Origin: Allomuricauda sp.
GTDB lineage: Bacteria > Bacteroidota > Bacteroidia > Flavobacteriales > Flavobacteriaceae
DNA length: 35,961 nucleotides
Reading direction: 5' to 3'
Assembly: GCA_028289745.1 (NCBI GenBank)
Contig: JANQOD010000122.1
Coordinates: 1-35,961 of the forward strand
A program made the translations under genes and the position numbers. The notes under the pieces are model-generated. The model did no database searches and had not been told where the DNA came from. It saw nothing but the letters and a program-made list of their open reading frames with translations. Every line of letters begins with the position of its first letter. Position 1 is the first letter of the stretch. Below, in pieces: positions 1 to 9,400 of this stretch.

Positions 1-2028
1 CTCTATGGCAAGACCGAAAGTCTTTTAACGGAGCCCTATACGGCCGCTATTTCTGAGAGTACCGCCCTTAAGATATTTGGAACCACAGATGTGGTCGACA
101 ATATCTTGCCCATTAGCGGTGGTAGAACGTATAGAATTACGGGAGTGTTCAAGGATATACCCATGAACACACAACTGCGGCCCAATTTTTTGGCCTCTTA
201 TGCCAGTTTTGTCGAGCAGGTAAAAACAAACTCCGATGGAACGAATGATCCCGAGCAAGCATGGGATTGGGATGGGTGCCTGACCTATGTGTTGCTTCAA
301 AAAGGCGTAAACCCAATCGATGTAGAGGCCAAGTTTCCTCCTATTGTTGAAGAGGGGGTAGGTGAGTTGATGCGGCGATTCAATGCATCAGTGACCTATT
401 ATTTGAAGCCATTGACCGACATACACCTCTATTCAAATTATTTGGAAGAGCCTGGCCCCAATGGCAATTCAAAAATGGCCTACTTACTTTTGGGTGTTGC
501 GATCTTCATCATTGTAATAGCGTGGGTAAACTATATTAACCTGGCCACGGCCCGGGCAATGGGCCGTGCAAGGGAGGTGGGTGTTCGCAAATCGGTCGGG
601 TCGCAGCGGAAACATTTGATAGTACAGTTCTTTTTGGAGTCGGCTTTGTTCAATGGTTTGGCCGTAATGCTGGCGTTGGCCGTAATAGTGCTTGTATTGC
701 CCGCCTTTGGCCGCTTATCAGATCAACACGTCTCATATGGCCTGTTCTCACACACCTATTTTTGGTTGGGGCTATCACTTCTGTATCTGGCAGGTGTCTT
801 TTTATCAGGCTTTTACCCCGCTCTTGTACTATCGAAATTCAGGCCTGTCGAAGTGCTCAAGGGAAATAGGTCTGGGGCAACAAAAGGGGCCGGGTTGCGA
901 AAGGGCCTAGTCGTATTTCAGTTTGCTGCCTCGCTGTTCTTATTGATAGGTTCGTTGGTGATTTACCGGCAAATTCAGTTTATGCGCAATCAATCTTTGG
1001 GCATTGATATTTCGCAAACACTTGTATTGCCCCCTCCAATTGTGGCAGATTCTACCTTTTCAAACAAGAAAAGGGCATTCAAGCAATCTCTTCTACAACA
1101 TTCTTTAATTCAAGATGTCACTGTGTCATCTTTTGTTCCTGGAACCGGTCCGGGTGATAATGCCGGAGGCATACGGTTGCTCAGCCAAGACGACACAGAA
1201 CAAAAGCAATATAGGTTCATTCGTGTAGACCATGACTTTGTTGACCTTTTTGACGCCAAGATCGTAGCGGGACGCAAATTTTCAGAAGACTTCGGTACCG
1301 AAAGAACAAATGTGATCTTCAACAGAAAGGGAATTGAGCAGTTGGGTTTTGACAACCCCGAAGAAGCGATAGGAAAGCAGATCGAATTCTGGGGCGACCA
1401 ATGTGAAGTTGTGGGGGTGATAGAGAATTTTCATCAAGAATCGCTCCGTGACGCCTACGAGCCACTTATTCTTGTTCTGAACCCTGATGTTTACGGATAT
1501 TTTTCGCTCAAAATACAAACCGACCAGATCCAGCGAGGCCTTGCTTTGTTGCGATCGGAATGGGATACGTTTTTTCCAGGAAATACCTTCGAATATTTTT
1601 TTCTTGATGAAAGGTTCAATGCACAATATAAGGCTGATCGACGATTTGGAAAGGTATTCGGGGTCTTTACCGCCCTGGCCATCTTGGTGGCCTGTCTCGG
1701 ACTGTTCGGTTTGGCCTCTTACACCACCTTACAGCGGACCAAGGAAATCGGGATCCGAAAGGTGTTGGGGGCTTCTGTGGTGCGGATTTTAAAGCTCTTA
1801 TACAAAGAATTTGCCGTTCTATTGCTATTGGCATTCGTAATTTCAATACCCCTGGCATGGTACGTTATCAACAACTGGCTGAATGGGTATGCTTTCAGAA
1901 TCAATATCCATTGGACCTATTTTGCGATTCCATTCTTTACCATCACCCTTATAGCGTTGTTGACGGTAAGTTTTCAATCGATAAAATCGGCCATGGCCAA
2001 CCCCGTAAAAAGTTTACGGACGGAGTAA
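1..2028 (+). CDS. FtsX/MacB-like ABC permease, array member 1 (5' end missing)
   Basis: The frame is open from base 1, so the gene starts before the window. By alignment with its neighbours about 130 N-terminal residues (TM1 and the beginning of the first periplasmic domain) are lost. Counting visible codons, TM2 lies near 160-180, the first coupling motif AREVGVRKSVGS near 190, TM3 and TM4 near 217-280, TM5 near 300-324, and the second periplasmic domain near 325-550. TM6 follows (FTALAILVACLGLFGLASY), then the second coupling motif RTKEIGIRKVLGAS, TM7, TM8 and the tail NPVKSLRTE. This is a membrane permease expected to work with a separate ATPase. Its TM2 region reads YINLATARA, shared with member 11 and unlike the FMNLSTA of most others, which groups these two. 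The substrate is unknown. Confidence 0.95.
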   Translation, partial: LYGKTESLLTEPYTAAISESTALKIFGTTDVVDNILPISGGRTYRITGVFKDIPMNTQLRPNFLASYASFVEQVKTNSDGTNDPEQAWDWDGCLTYVLLQKGVNPIDVEAKFPPIVEEGVGELMRRFNASVTYYLKPLTDIHLYSNYLEEPGPNGNSKMAYLLLGVAIFIIVIAWVNYINLATARAMGRAREVGVRKSVGSQRKHLIVQFFLESALFNGLAVMLALAVIVLVLPAFGRLSDQHVSYGLFSHTYFWLGLSLLYLAGVFLSGFYPALVLSKFRPVEVLKGNRSGATKGAGLRKGLVVFQFAASLFLLIGSLVIYRQIQFMRNQSLGIDISQTLVLPPPIVADSTFSNKKRAFKQSLLQHSLIQDVTVSSFVPGTGPGDNAGGIRLLSQDDTEQKQYRFIRVDHDFVDLFDAKIVAGRKFSEDFGTERTNVIFNRKGIEQLGFDNPEEAIGKQIEFWGDQCEVVGVIENFHQESLRDAYEPLILVLNPDVYGYFSLKIQTDQIQRGLALLRSEWDTFFPGNTFEYFFLDERFNAQYKADRRFGKVFGVFTALAILVACLGLFGLASYTTLQRTKEIGIRKVLGASVVRILKLLYKEFAVLLLLAFVISIPLAWYVINNWLNGYAFRINIHWTYFAIPFFTITLIALLTVSFQSIKSAMANPVKSLRTE

Positions 2029-2057
2029 ATCATCAAATCAATCGGAGAATCAATGTC

Positions 2058-4493
2058 ATGTTAAAAAATCATCTAAAAATCGCCTTGAGAAGCTTAAAAA
2101 AGCAATCCTTTTTTACCTTGCTCAATACCCTGGGCCTCGCTATCGGTATCGCCGGAGGTTTACTTATTTCACTATATATCCATGACGAGCTGAGCTTTGA
2201 TACCATGTTCACCGATGCCGACCGCATACATCGGGTCAATGCAGATATCAAGTTTGGTGGAGAAGACCGCAAATTCGCAGTTACCCCCGCCCCATTGGCA
2301 GAGACGATCGACAATGATTTTTCTGAAGTCGAGCTAGCAATGCGCTTTCGTACAAGGGGCAGCATGCTGGTCAGAAAATCAGATGCCGAAGTCAATGTAA
2401 AAGAAAAGCAATCGACTTTTGTTGATTCAACTTTCTTTAAAATGTTCGATATTAAGCTTTTGGTGGGCGATGTAAAGACTGCTTTAAAGTCGCCCAGTAC
2501 TTTGGTAATGACCAAATCGGCCGCTGAAAAACATTTCGGCATTCAAGATGCCATAGGTCAGATCTTACTTTTGAACAATACAGAAACCTATACGGTTGCC
2601 GGGGTAATCGACGATCTGCCCAAGAATTCATTTCTAAGGGATCACACGATTTTCATGGCCATGGCCGGCTATGACGATTCTCGTGTAGTAAACTGGGGCA
2701 GTAATAACTATCAAACCTTCATCAAGCTGATCCCGTCTGCGCGCATAGAAGATTTACAGGCACCTCTACGAGCCTTTTTGGGGAAATATGTAATTCCTGG
2801 GGTACAGCAATATATGCCGGGCATTACCGAAGAACAGTTCAAAGCAGCTGGAAACCATCTGATCTATAGCACCATTCCGTTGACCGATATACATTTGAAA
2901 TCTGACAGGGTGGCTGAAATAAGTGGCAACAATTCTATTCAAAGTATTTATATACTTTCTTTCATCGCCGTTTTTTTGATCGTGCTTGCCTGCGTGAACT
3001 TCATGAATTTGAGCACGGCCTATTCTTTGAAAAGAGCCAAGGAAGTCGGCATACGAAAAACGCTGGGTTCAAACAAGGGAGAGCTTATACGCCAGTTCTT
3101 GATTGAATCGGGCCTAGTTTCCTTTGGTTCACTTTTAGTGGCCCTTGTCTTGGCCATATTGGTTTTGCCCTATTTCAATGATCTGGCCGACAAGGATATT
3201 TCAATGCCTTATGCAAATCCATTTTTCTGGCTGACCTTATTTGTTTCGGGGATTGTTTTGGCCCTTTTTTCAGGAAGCTACCCAGCATTTTTTATGTCAA
3301 AATTTATTCCGGTCAAAGTGTTGAAAGGAACCAGCGGTAATAGTTTGGATGGAAAAAAAATTCGAAACGGTCTGGTGATATTTCAATTCGCGATTTCTGT
3401 TTTCTTGATAATTGGCACTATGGTCGTTTATCGCCAATTGCAATACATTCAGAACAAAGACCTGGGTTTTTCAAAAGACCAAGTACTGATAGTCAACGAC
3501 GTTTTTACCATTGAAGATCAAATGACTTCTTTCAAAGAAGAGGTAAAAAAATTGGGGTTTGTCAAGAATGCCACCCTCAGCAGCTTTTTTCCAACGCCTT
3601 CGGGTAGGTCTGACAGCGTTTTTGCCCCTGAAGAAGGGGCCACCGATCAAGAAAATGCCGTAAGCATGCAAACATGGGGCGTTGACCACGATTATGTGTC
3701 GACCATGGATTTTGAGATTATCGCAGGTCGAGATTTTGACCGGAAATTCAAAAACGATTCCACCAGCATCATCATTAATGAATCGGCTCTTGCCACCATC
3801 GGGGTTTCCCCTGAAGAGGTTTTGGGTATGCGCTTTACACAGGGGCTGGGCCAAGAAAATCCTGAATACTTCACGATTATCGGTGTGGTAAAGAACTTTC
3901 ACTTTTCCCCCTTCAGGGAAGAAATTGAAGCCTTGAGTCTTCATTTAAGTAGTTGGGCGGGTTCCATGGCCATAAAGCTCGAGACCGACAATTATGCCGA
4001 AGCGATAACAAGCGTTGAAGGGGTCTGGAGCAACATTGCCCCTGGCCAGCCCTTTGATTATTATTTCATGGAAGATTCATTTAACAACACCTACAAATCT
4101 GAACAACGCTTGGGTCGCATTTTCATCATATTTACCACCCTCTCTATTTTAATCGCCTGTCTTGGATTATTTGGGTTAGCGGCCTTCAATGCTGAAAAGA
4201 GAACCAAGGAAATAGGGGTCAGAAAGGTATTGGGCGCAAGTGTGGGCCAAATCTCATACCGACTTACGATGGACTTTATCAAGCTGGTCGGTATAGGTAT
4301 ACTTATTTCATTGCCCATCGGTTGGTATGCCATGAACAAATGGCTTGAAGATTTCTCGTATCGCATTGAAGTCAGCTGGTGGATGCTGGTCATTGCGGCC
4401 TCATTGGCAGTGGGCATTGCCATAATTACGGTAAGCTATCAAAGTATCAGGGCGGCAGTGGTCAACCCGGTAAAAAGTTTGCGTACAGAATAA
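2058..4493 (+). CDS. FtsX/MacB-like ABC permease, array member 2
   Basis: This is an 811-residue membrane permease. The start at 2058 was chosen because it gives MLKNHLKIALRSL, the N-terminus shared by the array. The frame stays open upstream to 1857, but that would overlap member 1 and add unrelated sequence. TM1 is at about 20-41, the first periplasmic domain at 45-290, TM2 at 297-318 and the coupling motif KEVGIRKTLGS near 325. TM5 is at about 437-458, followed by the second periplasmic domain. TM6 is near 690, the second coupling motif KEIGVRKVLGAS near 717, and the tail is NPVKSLRTE. The 29-bp gap to member 1 suggests cotranscription. The first periplasmic domain is slightly longer than average because of an insertion before the TDIHLKSD motif. 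The transported or extracted substrate cannot be read from the sequence. Confidence 0.95.
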   Translation: MLKNHLKIALRSLKKQSFFTLLNTLGLAIGIAGGLLISLYIHDELSFDTMFTDADRIHRVNADIKFGGEDRKFAVTPAPLAETIDNDFSEVELAMRFRTRGSMLVRKSDAEVNVKEKQSTFVDSTFFKMFDIKLLVGDVKTALKSPSTLVMTKSAAEKHFGIQDAIGQILLLNNTETYTVAGVIDDLPKNSFLRDHTIFMAMAGYDDSRVVNWGSNNYQTFIKLIPSARIEDLQAPLRAFLGKYVIPGVQQYMPGITEEQFKAAGNHLIYSTIPLTDIHLKSDRVAEISGNNSIQSIYILSFIAVFLIVLACVNFMNLSTAYSLKRAKEVGIRKTLGSNKGELIRQFLIESGLVSFGSLLVALVLAILVLPYFNDLADKDISMPYANPFFWLTLFVSGIVLALFSGSYPAFFMSKFIPVKVLKGTSGNSLDGKKIRNGLVIFQFAISVFLIIGTMVVYRQLQYIQNKDLGFSKDQVLIVNDVFTIEDQMTSFKEEVKKLGFVKNATLSSFFPTPSGRSDSVFAPEEGATDQENAVSMQTWGVDHDYVSTMDFEIIAGRDFDRKFKNDSTSIIINESALATIGVSPEEVLGMRFTQGLGQENPEYFTIIGVVKNFHFSPFREEIEALSLHLSSWAGSMAIKLETDNYAEAITSVEGVWSNIAPGQPFDYYFMEDSFNNTYKSEQRLGRIFIIFTTLSILIACLGLFGLAAFNAEKRTKEIGVRKVLGASVGQISYRLTMDFIKLVGIGILISLPIGWYAMNKWLEDFSYRIEVSWWMLVIAASLAVGIAIITVSYQSIRAAVVNPVKSLRTE

Positions 4494-4533
4494 TCTCGAC
4501 AACTATCCGGAATCGATCAAAAAATTGGAAATC

Positions 4534-6894
4534 ATGTTAAGACACAACATTATACTTTTTCTAAGGAATATTAATAGAAACAAAAATTCTTTCTTGATCA
4601 ATATGGTGGGGTTGTCTACCGGTCTGGCCTGTACTCTGTTGATATCGCTCTGGGTGCTTGATGAGCTTGGCATTGATAAATTCCATAAAGACCATGACCG
4701 AATCTATCAGGTGATAGAACATTTGGATTTTACCGATGGCATCGAGACGATGATAGAAACTTTCGGCCCTATGGCAGAATTGTTGGTTGATGAGATGCCC
4801 GAGGTAGAGTATGCCGCCGAGGCCATCCCTCCTTCTTGGTTTGGCAAGCACAATCTTTCCATTGGCGAGAAAAGTATCAAGGCAGTGGGTCAGATTGTCG
4901 GGAAAGACTATTTCAATATTTTTTCGTACGGGCTGCGCTATGGCGACAAAGATCGATTGCTTGAAGACCCCAACTCAATTGTCATATCAAAAGAATTGGC
5001 CGTAAGGTTGTTCGGTACCGCGGAAAATGTGCTCGGTCAAGCCATAACGTACGAACAAGACAAGCTGTTTACGGTATCGGGAGTCTTTGACGGAACCCCG
5101 TCCAATTCCACCGTCCAGTTCGATTTTGCCCTTTCCTCCCATGCCTATAAAGATGTCCCTCCATGGAATTCTCTTCATACATGGAACGGCAGTGGCCCCC
5201 AAGTGTATGTGCTGATAAAAGAAGGAGCCGATGTCAACGCATTGAATCGAAAGATGGACAAAATCCGAAAAAGTAGGAATGAAAATACCATTAGAACCGC
5301 AACCCTGGTACCCTTTTCTGAGCATTACCTCCATGGCACTTATGAAAATGGAAAACAGGTCGGGGGCCGAATCCAATATGTCAGGCTCTTTTCCCTTATT
5401 GCCCTTATCATTCTGGTCATTGCCTGCATCAATTTTATGAACCTCTCTACGGCAAGGGCAACCAAAAGATTGAAGGAGATCGGTGTAAAAAAGGCCGTAG
5501 GGGCAAACAGAAGGATTTTTATAGCGCAGTTTCTTGGCGAATCCATTGCAATGGCTTTTATGGCCTTAATCTTTGCATTTACCGTAGTGGCCCTCTTTCT
5601 CCCACAATTCAATGGAATCGTTGGAAAACAATTGGAAATGGACTTCAATGCACCCTTTGTGTTGATTGCTTTGGGCATTGCCTTTTTTACGGGCTTTTTT
5701 GCTGGGAGCTATCCTGCCATTTACCTGTCACGGTTCAATGCCGTGGCAATCCTAAAAGGAAAGCTGAGCCGATCTTTTGGAGAATTATGGACACGTAAGG
5801 GATTGGTCATCGTTCAATTCTCCCTCTCCATTGTTTTGATTGCATCGGTATTGGTGGTCTATAAACAAATGGATTATGTTCAAAGCCAAAACTTGGGGTA
5901 TGGGCAAGACAATGTTGTCCTATTCGGTGTAGAGGGCAAGATAAAAACCCAAAAAGCCTCCTTTCTTTCCGAGTTAAAAAATATGCCCGGCGTACAGAAC
6001 GCATCCACTACGACCCACAACATGGTGGGCCACAATTGGTCCGTTGGATTGGATTGGGAAGGCAGGAACGAAAGGACTATTGCTTTTCAGGTTGTTGGCG
6101 CCGATTACGGCTTTATAGAAACCATGAACATGGAAGTAGTGGCGGGTCGCAGCTTCAGCAGAGAATTTGGGGCTGATAGCTTAGGCCTTGTGTTCAATGA
6201 AACAGCCATTGCGACCATGGGGCTGAAAGATCCTTTGGGCAAGGTTGTACGGGGATTTTTTGGCCAAGGAAAAATAATCGGGATTGTCAAGGACTTTCAT
6301 TTTAAGTCATTGCACGACAAGGTAGAGCCCCTGTTCATAACCATGATGCCCAATGCCACCAATAAGGTAATGGTTCGAATAGAGGCTGGCAAGGAAAAAG
6401 AGGCCCTTGCCCAAATGGAAGAACTGCATCGAACATTTAACCCTGACCTGCCCTTCGAATATGAATTTTTAGACAGCAACTTTCAAGAACTCTATACATC
6501 AGAACAACGGGTAGCCTCCCTGTCAAAGTACTTTGCCGGTTTGGCCATTCTTATTTCATGTCTGGGTTTGTTTGGCCTGGTCATTTTTACTACGGAAAGA
6601 AGACGAAAGGAAATCAGCATTCGAAAAGTCCTGGGCCAAAGCACTTCCCAAATTACGTTAATGCTTTCAAAAGGGTTTGTGCAACTGGTTTTGGCATCAA
6701 TGTGTATTGCCCTGCCCATTGCCTATCTGTTGGCCAACCATTGGCTTTCAGGTTTTGCCTATCATATCCCATTGCGGGTTTGGTATTTTTTATCTGCGGG
6801 TTTTATCGCGATGTTGATTGCCATGCTTACCGTAGGGTCACAAACCATAACCGCCGCCAATAAAAATCCAGTCGGAGGCCTAAGGGAAGAATAA
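4534..6894 (+). CDS. FtsX/MacB-like ABC permease, array member 3 (subgroup with 12)
   Basis: This is a 786-residue permease. The ATG at 4534 (MLRHNIILFLRNI) is preferred over an in-frame TTG at 4525 because it matches the conserved start of its relatives. TM1 is at about 19-43, TM2 at 285-305, the first coupling motif KEIGVKKAVGAN near 314 (Lys where most members have Arg), TM5 near 422 and TM6 near 668. The second coupling motif is RRRKEISIRKVLGQ near 690. Just before TM2 it carries ENGKQVGGRIQYV, a motif also seen in members 5, 6, 7 and 12. N-terminus, TM segments, second coupling motif and the NKNP tail are closest to member 12, 20 kb downstream. The tail is NPVGGLREE, not NPVKSLRTE. The gap to member 2 is 40 bp. 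Confidence 0.95.
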   Translation: MLRHNIILFLRNINRNKNSFLINMVGLSTGLACTLLISLWVLDELGIDKFHKDHDRIYQVIEHLDFTDGIETMIETFGPMAELLVDEMPEVEYAAEAIPPSWFGKHNLSIGEKSIKAVGQIVGKDYFNIFSYGLRYGDKDRLLEDPNSIVISKELAVRLFGTAENVLGQAITYEQDKLFTVSGVFDGTPSNSTVQFDFALSSHAYKDVPPWNSLHTWNGSGPQVYVLIKEGADVNALNRKMDKIRKSRNENTIRTATLVPFSEHYLHGTYENGKQVGGRIQYVRLFSLIALIILVIACINFMNLSTARATKRLKEIGVKKAVGANRRIFIAQFLGESIAMAFMALIFAFTVVALFLPQFNGIVGKQLEMDFNAPFVLIALGIAFFTGFFAGSYPAIYLSRFNAVAILKGKLSRSFGELWTRKGLVIVQFSLSIVLIASVLVVYKQMDYVQSQNLGYGQDNVVLFGVEGKIKTQKASFLSELKNMPGVQNASTTTHNMVGHNWSVGLDWEGRNERTIAFQVVGADYGFIETMNMEVVAGRSFSREFGADSLGLVFNETAIATMGLKDPLGKVVRGFFGQGKIIGIVKDFHFKSLHDKVEPLFITMMPNATNKVMVRIEAGKEKEALAQMEELHRTFNPDLPFEYEFLDSNFQELYTSEQRVASLSKYFAGLAILISCLGLFGLVIFTTERRRKEISIRKVLGQSTSQITLMLSKGFVQLVLASMCIALPIAYLLANHWLSGFAYHIPLRVWYFLSAGFIAMLIAMLTVGSQTITAANKNPVGGLREE

Positions 6895-6968
6895 TAAGAT
6901 TGAGGTCATGTTGATTTTAGAGGATAAATCAGAAAAAAGTGAACTAAACAGCCAAAAAACTAAAAATC

Positions 6969-9359
6969 ATGTTTAAAAACTATGTAAAAATCGGTTGGAG
7001 GAACTTAAAGGCAAATCGGTTGTTTTCACTGATCAACATCATCGGCCTGTCCATAGGATTGGTCATGACCATTTTATTGTTCCTGTTCATTTCAAATGAA
7101 CTTAGTTTTAATAACATGTACCCTAAAAAAGACAGAATTCATAGGGTCTTGGTAAAAACCAGCAGCGAATTTGGCAATGAAATCTGGGCCACCGCACCCC
7201 CCGTAATGGCCTCGGCCCTAAAACAAGAGGTCACCAATGTCGAAACCGCGGCCAGGGTATATAAGCACAATTTTGGCAAAACCGCATCTGTTCGGGCAAA
7301 CGACCAAAACTATACCGAAGACCTGTTCTTTTGGGTTGACAGAGAGCTTCTTGACATTTTCGATATACAATTGGTCAAAGGTAACGCAACAGATGCCCTC
7401 GATAGGCCAAACACCGTAATTCTATCTGAATCGGTTGCCCAAAAGTACTTTGATCAAGAGAATCCCATAGGCAAATCCATTCTTGTTGAAAATGGCAAGC
7501 AGCTCGAAATTACCGGTGTTTACAAAGATTTCCCTGCAAACAGCACTTTAGATGCCGAGATCATGGCCTCAAGCAACGGCTTTTGGTTCTATGAAAGAAA
7601 ATCTTGGGGAAACGTAAGCTTTGAGACCTATTGCCTGTTAAAGGAAAATGTCACCATGGAGGAGACCGTTGCACAAATGGGCAAGGTGTTGGATGACAAT
7701 GTAGATAAGAATGAACAATGGTACAGTTTGTCATTACAGCCCCTGGAAAGGGTTCATCTGTATTCAGCTTCATACCAAAACTCATATGCCTCTTATATCG
7801 GTGATATCAACGAAGTGCGAAACCTCGGCTATTTGGCCGCACTCATACTACTGATCGCCTGTATGAACTATATGAACCTTTCGACAGCGCGTTCACAAAA
7901 ACGTTCAAAAGAGGTCGGCATCAGTAAAACCCTGGGGGCCTTGTCAAGATCGTTGGCCTTCCGATTTTATGTGGAAACCGGATTGATCACGGCCATATCG
8001 ATAGTCTTGGGTATCATACTGGCCATTTTGGTGCTGCCCGGCTTCAATGCCCTGACCGGCCAAAAACTATCCTTAAGTCTTTTGGTAAGCGGAACCTTTG
8101 TTTGGGCCGTCTTGGGCATTTGGTTGTTGACCACCTTGATTTCAGGCCTATATCCATCGGTATATCTGTCAAAATATTCACCCAGAGAGGTGTTGTCACC
8201 CTCCTTAAAACAAGAAAAGGGCAATGTGTTTGTCAGAAAAGGATTGGTCGTGTTGCAGTTTGCCGCATCGGCCGCCTTGATTGTCGGGGTATTGGTCATT
8301 TACCAGCAAACCAAATACATACAAGACAAACAATTGGGGTTTTCGCCCGAAAATGTAATGGCCATTTCAACAAGGGGAATAAGGGGCGAGGAAAATAAAA
8401 ACACTTTGGTACAAGAATTCAAGAAAAATGCCAATGTAAAATCGGTCGTCTTTGCCCAAGGATATCCTGGATTGGATGTCAGTGGCTATGTGCTTCAAAA
8501 AAACGAATCTGACGAAGAACAAGGTTTGGGCATACAGACCAATACAACAGAGGCCAATATTATCGATGTGCTGAAATTGAACCTTTTGGCGGGCAAGACC
8601 CTCCCTTTCAACAAAAATGCCAATGATACCGTAGTCGATGTAATACTGAACAAAAAAGCCATAGATTATTTGGGGTATTCTGCCGAAGAGGCCATTGGCA
8701 AAGAAGTGGGCATTTTTTATCGCAAGACCAGTAGAATTGTGGGAGTGGTCGAAGATTTCAATTTTGCCTCGCTGCATCAGCCCATCGGTGCCTATGCCTT
8801 TCACAACCATACAAGCGAGGCAAAATCCTATATCCTGGTCAGGTTTGATTCGGGCAATTTGGTAAATATGCTCCCACAATTAAAAAATGCCTTTTTAAAG
8901 GTGGTGCCAAACCTCGATTTCAATTATTCGTTCTTGGATCAAGACTTAGAGCGGCTATATGAGCGGGAAAAAAGAACGGCCAGTCTAAGCATCGTATTCA
9001 GCCTATTGGCCATTATCGTTGCCTGTTTGGGCCTGTTTGGGCTGGCGGCCTTTACCGCGGAACGGCGAAAAAAGGAAATCGGGGTGCGAAAGGTGTTGGG
9101 CGCAAGTGTTATGGGCATAGCCCAGATGTTGTCAAAAGATTTTCTGAAGTTGGTCTTGGTGGCCTTGGTCATTGCCTTTCCCTTGTCTTTTTGGATAATG
9201 TCGAGCTGGTTGGAAGGCTTTGCCTATAGAATTGACATTGAATGGGCGGTTTTTGCCATATCAGGTACCATTGCCATTCTGGTCGCCTTGGTTACCATCA
9301 GCTTTCAATCGGTAAGTGCGGCGATCGCCAACCCCGTGAAAAGTCTTAAGACAGAATAA
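6969..9359 (+). CDS. FtsX/MacB-like ABC permease, array member 4
   Basis: This is a 796-residue permease starting MFKNYVKIGWRNL at the first in-frame ATG after a 74-bp A-rich spacer. TM1 is at about 18-45, TM2 at 286-305 (LIACMNYMNLSTARS), TM5 at 423-445 and TM6 at 675-697. The second coupling motif, KEIGVRKVLGAS, is standard and lies near 703. The first coupling motif is unusual: KEVGISKTLGA, with Ser in place of the Arg/Lys of most members, followed by FRFYVETG where others have QFLxES. The stretch before TM2 lacks the GKQVGGRI motif. The tail is NPVKSLKTE. Whether the altered first coupling motif changes ATPase contact is an open question; the reading frame is intact throughout. Confidence 0.95.
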   Translation: MFKNYVKIGWRNLKANRLFSLINIIGLSIGLVMTILLFLFISNELSFNNMYPKKDRIHRVLVKTSSEFGNEIWATAPPVMASALKQEVTNVETAARVYKHNFGKTASVRANDQNYTEDLFFWVDRELLDIFDIQLVKGNATDALDRPNTVILSESVAQKYFDQENPIGKSILVENGKQLEITGVYKDFPANSTLDAEIMASSNGFWFYERKSWGNVSFETYCLLKENVTMEETVAQMGKVLDDNVDKNEQWYSLSLQPLERVHLYSASYQNSYASYIGDINEVRNLGYLAALILLIACMNYMNLSTARSQKRSKEVGISKTLGALSRSLAFRFYVETGLITAISIVLGIILAILVLPGFNALTGQKLSLSLLVSGTFVWAVLGIWLLTTLISGLYPSVYLSKYSPREVLSPSLKQEKGNVFVRKGLVVLQFAASAALIVGVLVIYQQTKYIQDKQLGFSPENVMAISTRGIRGEENKNTLVQEFKKNANVKSVVFAQGYPGLDVSGYVLQKNESDEEQGLGIQTNTTEANIIDVLKLNLLAGKTLPFNKNANDTVVDVILNKKAIDYLGYSAEEAIGKEVGIFYRKTSRIVGVVEDFNFASLHQPIGAYAFHNHTSEAKSYILVRFDSGNLVNMLPQLKNAFLKVVPNLDFNYSFLDQDLERLYEREKRTASLSIVFSLLAIIVACLGLFGLAAFTAERRKKEIGVRKVLGASVMGIAQMLSKDFLKLVLVALVIAFPLSFWIMSSWLEGFAYRIDIEWAVFAISGTIAILVALVTISFQSVSAAIANPVKSLKTE

Positions 9360-9365
9360 ATCATC

Positions 9366-9383
9366 TTCCGATAGCTATCGGGA
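9366..9383. repeat. Perfect 14-bp palindrome in the member 4-5 junction
   Basis: CCGATAGCTATCGG at 9368-9381 is a perfect palindrome seven bases after the stop of member 4. It is followed by GACAAAAAAA, so on the + strand it is followed by A and not T, and it does not look like an intrinsic terminator for the array. From memory, palindromes of the type CCCGATAGCTATCGGG are frequent extragenic repeats in flavobacterial genomes. I could not test copy number here. It may affect mRNA stability between cistrons. Confidence 0.6.
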
Positions 9384-9390
9384 CAAAAAA

Positions 9391-9400
9391 ACGAGCAGCT
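9391..9400 (+). promoter_or_regulatory. Conserved pre-start leader ACGAGCAG, member 5
   Basis: ACGAGCAGCT directly precedes the ATG of member 5. Nearly the same leader precedes members 6 (CCGAGCAGTC, 11808-11817) and 11 (ACGAGCAGTC, 24247-24256). It has no obvious Shine-Dalgarno match. It is either a translation-initiation context kept by selection or leftover homology from duplication. Confidence 0.4.

Noticed and set aside
1650..1858. Antisense ORFs of 60-125 codons over the second coupling motif of nearly every permease, reading like NTFRTPISLVR
   Set aside because: They recur only because the sense strand encodes the conserved KEIGVRKVLGA motif. They have no independent start context and are coding shadows, though a database could list them as a false protein family.
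1857..2057. N-terminal extension of member 2
   Set aside because: It overlaps the end of member 1 in another frame and adds sequence unrelated to other members. The conserved MLKNHLKIA start at 2058 fits better.
9366..9390. Hairpin as a terminator inside the array
   Set aside because: The palindrome is followed by A residues on the + strand, not T, so it lacks the mark of an intrinsic terminator for the array.
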